Of a stretch of DNA of 51,697 bases, positions 32,839 through 40,465 are shown piece after piece (within the stretch, counting starts at the first letter, position 1; each line of letters starts with the position of its first letter). The position numbers were made by a program, and so were the translations under genes. Source of the DNA: UBA4742 sp037138595 (lineage in GTDB: Bacteria > Actinomycetota > Acidimicrobiia > Acidimicrobiales > Acidimicrobilacustridaceae); assembly GCA_037138595.1 (NCBI GenBank), contig JBAXIB010000023.1, forward strand, positions 1 to 51,697. Reading direction: 5' to 3'. The notes under the pieces are model-generated. The model worked only from the letters and a program-made list of their open reading frames with translations. It was not told the DNA's origin and did not search any database.

Positions 32839-33636
32839 CCGAACGTCGGGCGTCGGCAGGTCGGCTCGGCGCTCCGCCCGGCTCAGTTGTCGACTTTGCG
32901 GGTCACGAGCACCAGGAGTAGCGGCTCGTTCGAGCGAGCGCACTTCATCAGATGTCAGCTGCCTCCATACACCCGGCTTAAGTTTCCGATCAGTCAATGG
33001 ACCAATTCGAATGCGCACGAGTCGCGCGACAGGGTGCCCTACTGCCTCACACATTCGACGAACCTGCCGATTTTTCCCTTCATGAATAGTGATTCGCAGT
33101 ACCCCGTCTGTTACCTGGGTCACTTGGGCGGGTGACGTAACGCCGTCATCTAGCGACACGCCTTCGCGAAGTGTCCGAATGGTTGCACGGGTCGGGACTC
33201 CATTGACGTGGGCGAGATATTCCTTGTCGACGCCAAATGACGGGTGGGTCAGTCGGTGAGTGAGTTCGCCGTCATTGGTCAAGAGCAACAAGCCCTCGGT
33301 GTCGTAATCAAGACGTCCAACCGGAAAAACTCTGACCTCGTCTGGAACAAGCGACACGACGGTTGTGCGACCTTCAGGATCATCGGCCGTCGTCACGACA
33401 CCTGTGGGCTTATTGAGCAAGTAATACACCAGGCCCGGAGCTATTCCAATCGATACGCCATCGACTTCAACGGTGTCACTCGTTGGCTGTACACGGCGCC
33501 CGAGCACCGCAATCTCTCCGTTGACCCGCACTCGCCCATCGGCGATCAAGTCCTCGCAGACGCGTCGACTGCCAATTCCGGTTTGAGCAAGGACCTTCTG
33601 GAGGCGCTCGCCTTCAGATTGAGTAACCAACGTCAT
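32836..33636 (-). CDS. rluB: 23S rRNA pseudouridine synthase, RluB family
   Basis: A 266-residue RsuA/RluB-type synthase. An S4 RNA-binding domain (about 9-60; RLQKVLAQTGIGSRRVCEDLI) precedes the catalytic domain, with GRLDYDTEGLLLLTNDG carrying the nucleophilic Asp, and EGKNRQVRRMCEAVGHPV. The basic C-terminal tail (about 240-266) is variable. The ATG overlaps the scpB stop as ATGA. The order scpA-scpB-rluB is conserved in actinobacteria. The modified base is inferred to be in the peptidyl-transferase region of 23S rRNA. Confidence 0.94.
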   Translation of the reverse strand: MTLVTQSEGERLQKVLAQTGIGSRRVCEDLIADGRVRVNGEIAVLGRRVQPTSDTVEVDGVSIGIAPGLVYYLLNKPTGVVTTADDPEGRTTVVSLVPDEVRVFPVGRLDYDTEGLLLLTNDGELTHRLTHPSFGVDKEYLAHVNGVPTRATIRTLREGVSLDDGVTSPAQVTQVTDGVLRITIHEGKNRQVRRMCEAVGHPVARLVRIRIGPLTDRKLKPGVWRQLTSDEVRSLERAATPGARDPQSRQLSRAERRADLPTPDVR

Positions 33637-34340
33637 TCGGCGCTATCAGCATCGAACGTCGATTCGAGCTCGGGAGCATATGGTGTATCGCCTGGTGTAT
33701 CGCCTGGTGAATCGTCGGTTGATTCGTCCAGAACTTCAGGCGGAGGGCTAACTGGCGGCTCCACTAATAGAGGCATATCTGATTCGATGCGCAAGCCAAT
33801 TTCGAGCGCCTCGAGGACATCTGCACCAGGCACGAATGCAGCAACCGGAGGCAAGTCATCTAGCGAAGCCAAACCCATCCGCTCCAAGAAGCTTGTCGTC
33901 GTGCCAAACAGCACTGCTTGACCCGGTCCCGGATCACGAGCGATTTCCGCTATGTACCCACGTTGCTCAAGAGTGCGCACGACGCCGTCGACATTCACCC
34001 CGCGTATTGATGCAACTTGCGCGCGCGAAATGGGTTGCTTGTAGGTGATAATTGCCAGCGTCTCAAGCGCCGCTGACGACAACCGTGCGCTTTGCCCCTC
34101 AAGCACAAATCGTTCGACGTAACCCGACAGATCTGGATGACTTTGGAATCGCCACCCACCCGCGATATTGACAAGGACGAATCCACGATCTTCGGCCTCG
34201 TAGGTTGCGGCCATGGAAACCAGAAGTTCGTCCATGGCCGAGGGAGCGGTTTCAGTTACTTGAGCCAATAGGTGTGGATCGACGGGGCTGTCAGCCACCA
34301 TCAAAATCGCCTCAACCGCACGGCGGGTCTCGTCAGACAT
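33633..34340 (-). CDS. scpB: Segregation and condensation protein B
   Basis: A 235-residue ScpB, the winged-helix dimer subunit of the SMC-ScpAB condensin. Conserved core: RRAVEAILMVADSPVD, RLSSAALETLAIITYKQPISRAQVASIRGVNVDGVV and the LFGTTTSFLERMGL segment. The last 55 residues are a Pro/Glu/Asp-rich tail typical of actinobacterial ScpB and contain a short tandem GDTPGDTP repeat. It shares one base with the scpA stop (TGATG) and overlaps rluB. Confidence 0.95.
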   Translation of the reverse strand: MSDETRRAVEAILMVADSPVDPHLLAQVTETAPSAMDELLVSMAATYEAEDRGFVLVNIAGGWRFQSHPDLSGYVERFVLEGQSARLSSAALETLAIITYKQPISRAQVASIRGVNVDGVVRTLEQRGYIAEIARDPGPGQAVLFGTTTSFLERMGLASLDDLPPVAAFVPGADVLEALEIGLRIESDMPLLVEPPVSPPPEVLDESTDDSPGDTPGDTPYAPELESTFDADSAE

Positions 34341-35116
34341 CAGCCCTCATAGGTATCGATGGCAGCGAAATCAGCTGCGTTGGCAGAGTCACCGAGCCAA
34401 ATAACCTCAATGTCGCCAAATGCCATTGCCTGATCGAGTTCGATGAGGCCTTGCTTGTACAACTCCAGCACTGCGAGGAAACGAACGACTACCTCGAGGC
34501 GTTCCACAAACTGTTCGGTAAGGCGCCTGAATGAAATCCGCCCAACACGCGGCAGTTCATCGAGGAGTTCTTCGACGGCCTCGATGACACTGATGCGAAC
34601 CGAATGAATGTGTCCAGCATCCACGACCGGAACTGGTCGTGGAGCCATCGCACGTACATACGCTGCACGCAGATCTTCGAGATCAATTCCCTCGAGCAAA
34701 TCAGGCGTCAGATCAAGAAAATGATCTTCAAGGCCACTCGTTCGCGGATGCGAGCGAGCAGCTTCGACCGACATCGCGTGCAACATGATCGCCGCGTCCT
34801 TGAAGGTCTTACATTCCAGTAGGCGGTTGATGAGAAGATCCCGCTCCTCCCAGAGAGCCAGTTCATCATCAAGATCAACATCTGAATCACCAGGCAACAA
34901 TCGCTTCGTTTTGAGCTCCACCAAGGTTGCGGCGATAAGCAAGAATTCGGTAGCGATCTCGAGATCGACCGACTCAAAACTCGCAAGTTCGGTGAGGTAG
35001 GCGTCGACGATTTGGGTTAATGAGATCTCGTACAGATCTACTTGCTCCCGCAATATGAGGTGCAGGAGCAGATCAAATGGCCCGTCAAAAACTGGAGTCT
35101 GCACGGCATAGGGCAT
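34340..35116 (-). CDS. scpA: Segregation and condensation protein A
   Basis: A 258-residue kleisin subunit of the SMC-ScpAB complex. The start VFDGPFDLLLHLILREQVDLYEISL binds the SMC neck. A helical middle (LIAATLVELKTKRLLPG) and the C-terminal winged helix (VVRFLAVLELYKQGLIELDQ) follow. The frame opens at a TTG at 35173, but ATG at 35116 is supported by family length and by TATCGT six bases upstream. It is the first gene of the scpA-scpB-rluB-aroH-tyrA-aroA-cmk-plsC run. No parA gene is adjacent, unlike in mycobacteria. Confidence 0.95.
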   Translation of the reverse strand: MPYAVQTPVFDGPFDLLLHLILREQVDLYEISLTQIVDAYLTELASFESVDLEIATEFLLIAATLVELKTKRLLPGDSDVDLDDELALWEERDLLINRLLECKTFKDAAIMLHAMSVEAARSHPRTSGLEDHFLDLTPDLLEGIDLEDLRAAYVRAMAPRPVPVVDAGHIHSVRISVIEAVEELLDELPRVGRISFRRLTEQFVERLEVVVRFLAVLELYKQGLIELDQAMAFGDIEVIWLGDSANAADFAAIDTYEG

Positions 35117-35122
35117 CGCGAC

Positions 35123-35128
35123 ACGATA
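35123..35128 (-). promoter_or_regulatory. Candidate -10 box for the scpA operon
   Basis: TATCGT lies six bases before the scpA ATG. Confidence 0.4.
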
Positions 35129-35280
35129 GAGCGGGATTGGGGTACCGCCCGCGCATGCCGTTTCGACGGCCAATTGGGCTTGATTTTGGACAACCTTCGG
35201 ACATTGTCACTGGCAGACCTGGCCCCTGAGATGAGGGTGGGAAGTTGGGTCGAACCGTCACAACTGTCCAGTTGCGCTTG

Positions 35281-35304
35281 AGAAAGGCCGCTAGAGGTCT
35301 TTCT
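35281..35304. promoter_or_regulatory. Inverted repeat upstream of trpS, candidate operator
   Basis: AGAAAGGCC, six bases, GGTCTTTCT: nine pairs with one G-T. It sits 7 to 30 bases upstream of the TACGAT box, so it would cover the -35 region of a leaderless trpS promoter. Confidence 0.4.
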
Positions 35305-35310
35305 GTCCCC

Positions 35311-35316
35311 TACGAT
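35311..35316 (+). promoter_or_regulatory. Candidate -10 box for trpS
   Basis: TACGAT lies eight bases before the trpS ATG at 35325, with no Shine-Dalgarno sequence. Confidence 0.45.
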
Positions 35317-35324
35317 CCTGCGTC

Positions 35325-36308
35325 ATGGCACGCGTCTTTTCTGGCATCAAGCCGACTGGTCCAGTCCAACTCGGCAACCTCCTCGGAGCATTGCAGTTTT
35401 GGGCCGGTGATCAAGACGAGAACGAATCGATCTTCTGCGTCGTGGATCTCCACGCACTCACCGTTCCTCAAGAACCGGCACAGCTTCGGTCGACGACGTT
35501 GGAATTGGCCCAATTGCTGATCGCCATTGGGATCGATCCGGAGATTTCGACATTGTTCGTGCAAAGCCACGTTCCACAACACGCCGAATTGGCATGGATG
35601 ATGGAGTGCACTGCATCGTTTGGTGAGCTTCGCCGTATGACCCAGTTCAAGGACAAATCCGACAGCGCCGATTTCGTTTCAGGTGGCCTGTTTACTTACC
35701 CGGCGCTCATGGCAGCCGATATTTTGCTGTACCAAACTGACAAAGTCCCAGTCGGCGACGATCAGCGCCAACACATTGAACTTGCACGCGATCTCGCCAT
35801 TCGGTTCAACGGACGCTACGGCGAAACGTTTGTTGTCCCTGAAGCAGCGATACCCAGAATCGCTGCCCGGGTCATGGATCTCCAGCATCCAAGCCAGAAA
35901 ATGTCCAAGTCGATTGATTCACCGCAGGGCACAATTTTGGTCCTCGATGACCTCGATGTCGTCGCCAAGAAGATTAAGCGGGCAGTAACCGATGTTGACA
36001 ATGACGTGCGGTTCGATCCCGACGGTAAACCTGGCGTATCGAATCTCCTCACAATCTTGGCCTCGTGTACGGGGAGTGACCCGGCGATCCTCGCCGATTC
36101 CTACTCGCAATACGGACCGCTCAAAGCTGATTGCGCCGACGCAGTGGTCGAACTGTTGCGGCCGATTCAGGTGCGGTTTGCGGAACTCGCGGCCGACCCG
36201 GTCCGCGCTGCGCAGATTCTCGCTCAAGGAGCAGATAAAGCTCAACGGATCGCCAGCGGCACCCTTGAGCGTGCACGAAGCGCTATTGGATTGTTGCCGC
36301 CGATTTGA
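35325..36308 (+). CDS. trpS: Tryptophanyl-tRNA synthetase
   Basis: A 327-residue class I synthetase. FSGIKPTGPVQLGNLLGA (6-22) contains the HIGH-equivalent, KMSKS is at 192-196, and YPALMAADILLYQTDKVPVGDDQRQH forms the tryptophan and tRNA region. Normal compact bacterial TrpS length. It is a single plus-strand gene between two minus-strand blocks, and ends 5 bases from the convergent HD gene. The short distance from TACGAT to the ATG implies leaderless mRNA. Confidence 0.96.
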   Translation: MARVFSGIKPTGPVQLGNLLGALQFWAGDQDENESIFCVVDLHALTVPQEPAQLRSTTLELAQLLIAIGIDPEISTLFVQSHVPQHAELAWMMECTASFGELRRMTQFKDKSDSADFVSGGLFTYPALMAADILLYQTDKVPVGDDQRQHIELARDLAIRFNGRYGETFVVPEAAIPRIAARVMDLQHPSQKMSKSIDSPQGTILVLDDLDVVAKKIKRAVTDVDNDVRFDPDGKPGVSNLLTILASCTGSDPAILADSYSQYGPLKADCADAVVELLRPIQVRFAELAADPVRAAQILAQGADKAQRIASGTLERARSAIGLLPPI

Positions 36309-36313
36309 TCGGC

Positions 36314-36835
36314 TTAATCGTCGTCCGCTGCCTTCAATGCTTCACCAATGGGTAGCGGAACAGACCATTCCGAAGACGGAAGGTGATGTTCTCGCGCCCA
36401 TGCCTCGGTTAACGGATCGCTACCGGCCATCGCCAACAGATCACCACCGAGTCTTGCATGCTGGAGATACAGGCCAACTTTGCGAGTGAAACCGGTTGTG
36501 CGGGTCCAAGCCCGAATGACATTGGCATCGTGGCCGGCAACTGCACCAGAAATCGTTGCTATGACCCGGCCATATGTTCCTAGTCCCGACTCGGATTTGC
36601 CAACATCATGGAGCAATGCTGCAGCGATGATTGCCTGGCTCGCTTCAATACCGAGCGACAGTTCGACTCGTCGAGCTACCACAATCGAATGTCGGCGGTC
36701 TGCCATCGACATGTCCGTCCACAATGCGACCTCCTCGCGAGTCAGATGTGATTGCGCCCAAGCCGACGCATCCGGCGAGGGACCAATGATCCACAGTGAA
36801 CCAAAAAACCGACGGATCAAATGACTCAGGTGCAC
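36314..36835 (-). CDS. HD-domain hydrolase
   Basis: A 173-residue HD protein. The metal-binding pattern RRHSIVVARRVE, then AALLHDVGKSESGLGTYGRV, then LYLQHARLGGDLL fits a small HD phosphohydrolase. Substrate is unknown. The frame runs upstream to 37066, but that part lies inside the DksA-like gene; GTG at 36835, 13 bases after that stop, is the likely start. It ends in the acidic ALKAADDD. It may be translated with the upstream DksA-like gene. Confidence 0.78.
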   Translation of the reverse strand: MHLSHLIRRFFGSLWIIGPSPDASAWAQSHLTREEVALWTDMSMADRRHSIVVARRVELSLGIEASQAIIAAALLHDVGKSESGLGTYGRVIATISGAVAGHDANVIRAWTRTTGFTRKVGLYLQHARLGGDLLAMAGSDPLTEAWAREHHLPSSEWSVPLPIGEALKAADDD

Positions 36836-36848
36836 GTCGCGCTCGGTT

Positions 36849-37193
36849 TTAGGCGGCGTGAATCCGACAATGACGTGCGGCAGGCATCGCCTCGAGTCGT
36901 TCGGCGTCGATTGGTTCGTGACAGACCTCACATTGGCCGTAGGTACCTGCATCAATGTTGTCGATAGCATGTTGTACGTCGTCGAGTTGCGCCCGCAGTT
37001 CATTCGCCAACGACATGATCTCGTCTTGCTCAGCTGCAACTTGCGCGCCATCAGCGACATGCTCATCTAGGGTTTCGGCCAACTCATCGGTTTGCAACTG
37101 CGAAACCTGCTCCTGCAACGCCCGCTGGCGCGCATCGAGAGCATTTCGCATGGCCGCATCGGAAACGACATCAGGATTTTCATCATCATTCAC
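36849..37193 (-). CDS. DksA/TraR-type zinc-finger protein
   Basis: A 114-residue protein with a coiled-coil N-terminal part (about 15-75) and a C-terminal zinc finger YGQCEVCHEPIDAERLEAMP then CRIH, making the ligands three Cys and one His. The family binds the RNA polymerase secondary channel, but actinobacterial members of this size often lack tested function. The chosen start is GTG at 37193, with TAGGGT seven bases upstream and 19 bases past the xerD stop; the frame itself opens earlier, inside xerD. The RPIP-like tip residues of true DksA are not evident. Confidence 0.8.
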   Translation of the reverse strand: MNDDENPDVVSDAAMRNALDARQRALQEQVSQLQTDELAETLDEHVADGAQVAAEQDEIMSLANELRAQLDDVQHAIDNIDAGTYGQCEVCHEPIDAERLEAMPAARHCRIHAA

Positions 37194-37200
37194 AGGCCTG

Positions 37201-37206
37201 ACCCTA
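37201..37206 (-). promoter_or_regulatory. Candidate -10 box for the DksA-like gene
   Basis: TAGGGT lies seven bases before the GTG at 37193, just after the xerD coding end. Confidence 0.35.
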
Positions 37207-37212
37207 CTTCGC

Positions 37213-38154
37213 TCAGTGTGCTTTAGCGCGTGGATGAGCCGATTCATAGACAACTCGAAGCCGTTCAGTCGACACCAAGGTATAGACCTGGGTCGTGCTC
37301 AACGACGCATGCCCAAGCAGCTCCTGCACTGCTCTGATATCAGCCCCATGGTCAAGCATGTGAGTCGCACACGAATGACGCAGCACGTGCGGTGTTAGTC
37401 GATCTCCGAGGCCGACTCGGTCGCCGTGGCTCCGAACAATCTGCCACGCGCCCTGGCGAGTAAGGCGACCACCGCGACGGTTGAGAAATACCGCCTCCGC
37501 GTCGTCGCGCCGAGCCCACTGAGTGGGAACAAGCACCTCTCGGCCCGACGGCGACAGGTAAGCCGAAAGTGCATCTCGTGCGAATCGGCCTACCGGCACC
37601 ATACGTTCCTTGGCCCCTTTGCCAAAGGCTCGAATCAAACCCGACTGCACGTCTACGTCAGCTAATCCAAGGCCAATCAATTCCGAGATTCGGAGTCCTG
37701 TTCCGTAGAGAACCTCAAGGATTGCACGATCTCGAAGACCGATCGCGTCCTTTCCACTAACTGATTCGAGTAACGAAGAGACTTCAGCCTCGGTGAGTGG
37801 TTTCGGCAAACCTTTGGGAACCCGCGGCACATCGATTTGCGCAGTCGGATCGACGTCCAAGTAGCCCTCCTGGGCCATGAACCGATAGAGGGATCGCACT
37901 GCTACCAACGCCCGTGCCACCGAAGCGGGCGCTTGACCAGTTGCCCGAATCGCTGCCACATACGACGCGATCGTTGGTTCATCTGCATCGGCGAGGGAAA
38001 CCGATCGATCGGTAAGCCACGCCACATACCCGCGCAGGTCTCGCCGATAAGCCGCCAACGTATTTACTGATCGACCTCGCTCAGCCGCCAGCCAAGTCAG
38101 GAAATCTTCAACTTCAAGTGGCGTCACCGCCCCTGCGGACGGGTCAGCGTCCAA
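37213..38154 (-). CDS. xerD: Tyrosine recombinase XerD/XerC
   Basis: A 313-residue recombinase that resolves chromosome dimers at dif. The SAM-like N-terminal domain (about 10-95; LEVEDFLTWLAAERGRSVNTLAAYRRDL) is followed by the catalytic domain with Arg155 (GTGLRISEL), Lys179 (GKGAKER), His256 and Arg259 (HVLRHS), His282 (LLGHAS) and the nucleophile Tyr291 (TQVYT). The TTG start at 38154 overlaps the NUDIX gene by 11 bases; GTG at 38127 is also plausible. Its place after pyrG-NUDIX matches mycobacteria, which argues for the housekeeping role rather than a phage integrase. Confidence 0.93.
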   Translation of the reverse strand: MDADPSAGAVTPLEVEDFLTWLAAERGRSVNTLAAYRRDLRGYVAWLTDRSVSLADADEPTIASYVAAIRATGQAPASVARALVAVRSLYRFMAQEGYLDVDPTAQIDVPRVPKGLPKPLTEAEVSSLLESVSGKDAIGLRDRAILEVLYGTGLRISELIGLGLADVDVQSGLIRAFGKGAKERMVPVGRFARDALSAYLSPSGREVLVPTQWARRDDAEAVFLNRRGGRLTRQGAWQIVRSHGDRVGLGDRLTPHVLRHSCATHMLDHGADIRAVQELLGHASLSTTQVYTLVSTERLRVVYESAHPRAKAH

Positions 38155-38704
38155 GGTGCCGAAGCGCGAGAGTTAAGCCAATAATGGACTTCGCGTCGCA
38201 GATCGCCGCCGATTGAATGAGACCAGCAATCTCGTCGATTGGCACACGCTCGATGGTCATGTGTTCCTCCTCAACCCCCTGCGCATCGCTAGGCACATCG
38301 ACCAATTCACTACCGAGATAGACGAAGGAAAGTTCGTCGCAAAAACCAGGAGAATTGTAAAATTCGGCAAGTTTGATGAGTGAGCCCGCTCGATAACCCA
38401 CCTCTTCTTCTAATTCGCGATAAGCAGTTTGCTCGGGTGGTTCTCCGGGGATATCTCGCTTGCCGGCTGGGATTTCGAGTAGCAGCCCATCAATCGCCGC
38501 TCGATATTGTCGAAGCATTACGACGTGATCGTCCAGAATTGGAACAATTGAAACTGCACCGGGGTGGTGCACAATGTCGCGCTCAAAAACGATGCCGTCG
38601 GGGGCAGAGAAGCTCCCGATGCCGAGCCCAATTACATGACCCTGGTAGAGCGCCCGCTCAGAGTGCTTGTGGAAGCGCTGGTCTCGGGTTGGCTCGGCAG
38701 CCAT
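38144..38704 (-). CDS. NUDIX hydrolase, ADP-ribose pyrophosphatase type
   Basis: A 186-residue NUDIX protein. The box GKRDIPGEPPEQTAYRELEE plus EVGY has the metal-binding REXXEE, with one extra residue between the first Gly and Glu compared with the usual spacing. The upstream IVPILDDHVVMLRQYR and LLLEIPAGK fit ADP-ribose pyrophosphatases. It starts three bases after the pyrG stop and overlaps xerD. Its position equals M. tuberculosis Rv1700, also an ADP-ribose NUDIX enzyme. Confidence 0.9.
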   Translation of the reverse strand: MAAEPTRDQRFHKHSERALYQGHVIGLGIGSFSAPDGIVFERDIVHHPGAVSIVPILDDHVVMLRQYRAAIDGLLLEIPAGKRDIPGEPPEQTAYRELEEEVGYRAGSLIKLAEFYNSPGFCDELSFVYLGSELVDVPSDAQGVEEEHMTIERVPIDEIAGLIQSAAICDAKSIIGLTLALRHLGR

Positions 38705-38707
38705 GGC

Positions 38708-40363
38708 TTAACCAGCCGGCGCCACAGCGGGGTCGCGCTCGACCTGCAGGAGGTGAGGGTTGCGCCCCTCTGCACGACTCCGCGCTGCGCCAATGAATTC
38801 ACGGAACAACGGAGCGGGCCGATCAGGTCGACTCTTGAACTCAGGGTGTGCTTGGGTTCCAACCCAAAACGGATGGTCGGTGAGTTCAATGAACTCAACC
38901 AAACGGCCGTCGGGCGACGTGCCTGAACAAACGAAACTGCTCTCGTCAAACTTTGCCCGAAATTTAGGATTGAACTCGTAGCGGTGCCGATGTCGTTCAG
39001 AAACAACCTCGCGCCCATAGGCTTTCGCAACTCGAGAACCAGGCTGCAGTTCGGCGACATAGGCCCCGAGTCGCATAGTTCCGCCCATGTCAGTCACGTC
39101 CCGTTGTGAATCCATGAGGTCAATGACTGGGTACGAAGTGCGAGGGTCGAACTCGCTCGAGTTTGCCCCCGCGAGGCCAAGCACGTTTCGGGCGTACTCG
39201 ATCGTCATAACCTGCATACCTAGACATAGCCCAAGGCAGGGAACGTCGTTCTCGCGTGCATAATTCGCGGCGGCGATCTTGCCTTCGATTCCGCGCTCGC
39301 CAAACCCACCTGGAATAACGATTCCATCGAGATCACGCAGTCGACCATCAGCGAGCAAACCTTCGACGTCTTCGGCTTGAATCCAGTCGACCTCGACCCG
39401 CGCTCCGTGGAAAAAACCGCCATGCTTCAGTGACTCAACGACGGACAAGTAAGCATCGGGCAGACTCACGTACTTGCCGATGATGCCAACTCGAACCGGA
39501 TCATCGGCTGTTTCGATTCTCTCGATCAGAGTTTCCCATTCGGACAGGTCGATCTGACGATCAGTCCAGCCAAGGAGCTTGCAGACGTAATCGTCTAACC
39601 CCTCTCGATGCAGAACCAAAGGAATTTCATAAAGATTTCGTGCGTCGGCCGCGTTGACAACTGCCTCTACGGGAACGTCACAGAGATTGGAGATCTTGCG
39701 TTTGAGTTCCGGAGAGATCGGAGCCTCGCTGCGGCAGATAATCGCATCCGGCTGAATCCCCCGACTACGCAGCTCAGTCACCGAATGCTGCGTCGGCTTC
39801 GTCTTTTGCTCACCAGCGGGGCCGATGAACGGAACCAGCGTCACGTGCATATAGCAAACGTTGTCACGCCCGACATCAAGGCGAAACTGACGAATGGCCT
39901 CAAGAAAAGGGAGGATCTCGATATCGCCAACAGTGCCGCCGACCTCGGTTATGACCACATCGACGTCTTCTCCCGCGAGCCGAGTGATACGCCGCTTGAT
40001 CTCGTCGGTGATGTGAGGGATTACTTGCACCGTTTTTCCCAGGTAATCACCTCGGCGTTCTGCCGCAAGCACCGCTGAGTAAATCGAGCCTGTTGTCGCG
40101 TTCGAATCTTGTGAGAGTGGCTCATCGATAAATCGTTCGTAATGACCAAGGTCGAGATCGGTCTCGCCTCCGTCATCGGTAACAAATACCTCACCATGTT
40201 CAAACGGATTCATGGTGCCGGGGTCGACGTTGATGTAGGGATCAAGCTTTTGCATCGTGACACGAAGTCCACGAGCTTTCAGTAACCGCCCGAGCGATGA
40301 AGCCGACAACCCTTTCCCGAGGGAACTGGCAACACCTCCTGTCACGAAGATGTGCTTGGTCAC
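38708..40363 (-). CDS. pyrG: CTP synthase
   Basis: A 551-residue enzyme converting UTP to CTP with glutamine and ATP. The synthase domain (1-270) begins with TKHIFVTGGVASSLGKG and has KLDPYINVDPGTMNPFEHGEV. The class I glutamine amidotransferase domain (about 290-535) has the nucleophile Cys380 (GLCLGMQ) and the His/Glu of AHPEF. The start is GTG, with GGGAGG seven to eight bases upstream, one of the clearest ribosome sites in the window. It is followed by the NUDIX gene. Confidence 0.97.
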   Translation of the reverse strand: MTKHIFVTGGVASSLGKGLSASSLGRLLKARGLRVTMQKLDPYINVDPGTMNPFEHGEVFVTDDGGETDLDLGHYERFIDEPLSQDSNATTGSIYSAVLAAERRGDYLGKTVQVIPHITDEIKRRITRLAGEDVDVVITEVGGTVGDIEILPFLEAIRQFRLDVGRDNVCYMHVTLVPFIGPAGEQKTKPTQHSVTELRSRGIQPDAIICRSEAPISPELKRKISNLCDVPVEAVVNAADARNLYEIPLVLHREGLDDYVCKLLGWTDRQIDLSEWETLIERIETADDPVRVGIIGKYVSLPDAYLSVVESLKHGGFFHGARVEVDWIQAEDVEGLLADGRLRDLDGIVIPGGFGERGIEGKIAAANYARENDVPCLGLCLGMQVMTIEYARNVLGLAGANSSEFDPRTSYPVIDLMDSQRDVTDMGGTMRLGAYVAELQPGSRVAKAYGREVVSERHRHRYEFNPKFRAKFDESSFVCSGTSPDGRLVEFIELTDHPFWVGTQAHPEFKSRPDRPAPLFREFIGAARSRAEGRNPHLLQVERDPAVAPAG

Positions 40364-40465
40364 TTCAATGCCTCCCAGGCCGCCGGAACACGACGGAAAC
40401 TCACCGTAGCGCGCTCAACACCCGGCCCGATGCATTGTCAGAAACTGCCAAGTCATGAGCCATTT

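Noticed and set aside
37213..38154. Tyrosine recombinase as a sign of a mobile element
   Set aside because: Gene order and sequence fit housekeeping XerD; no attachment sites or phage genes were seen.
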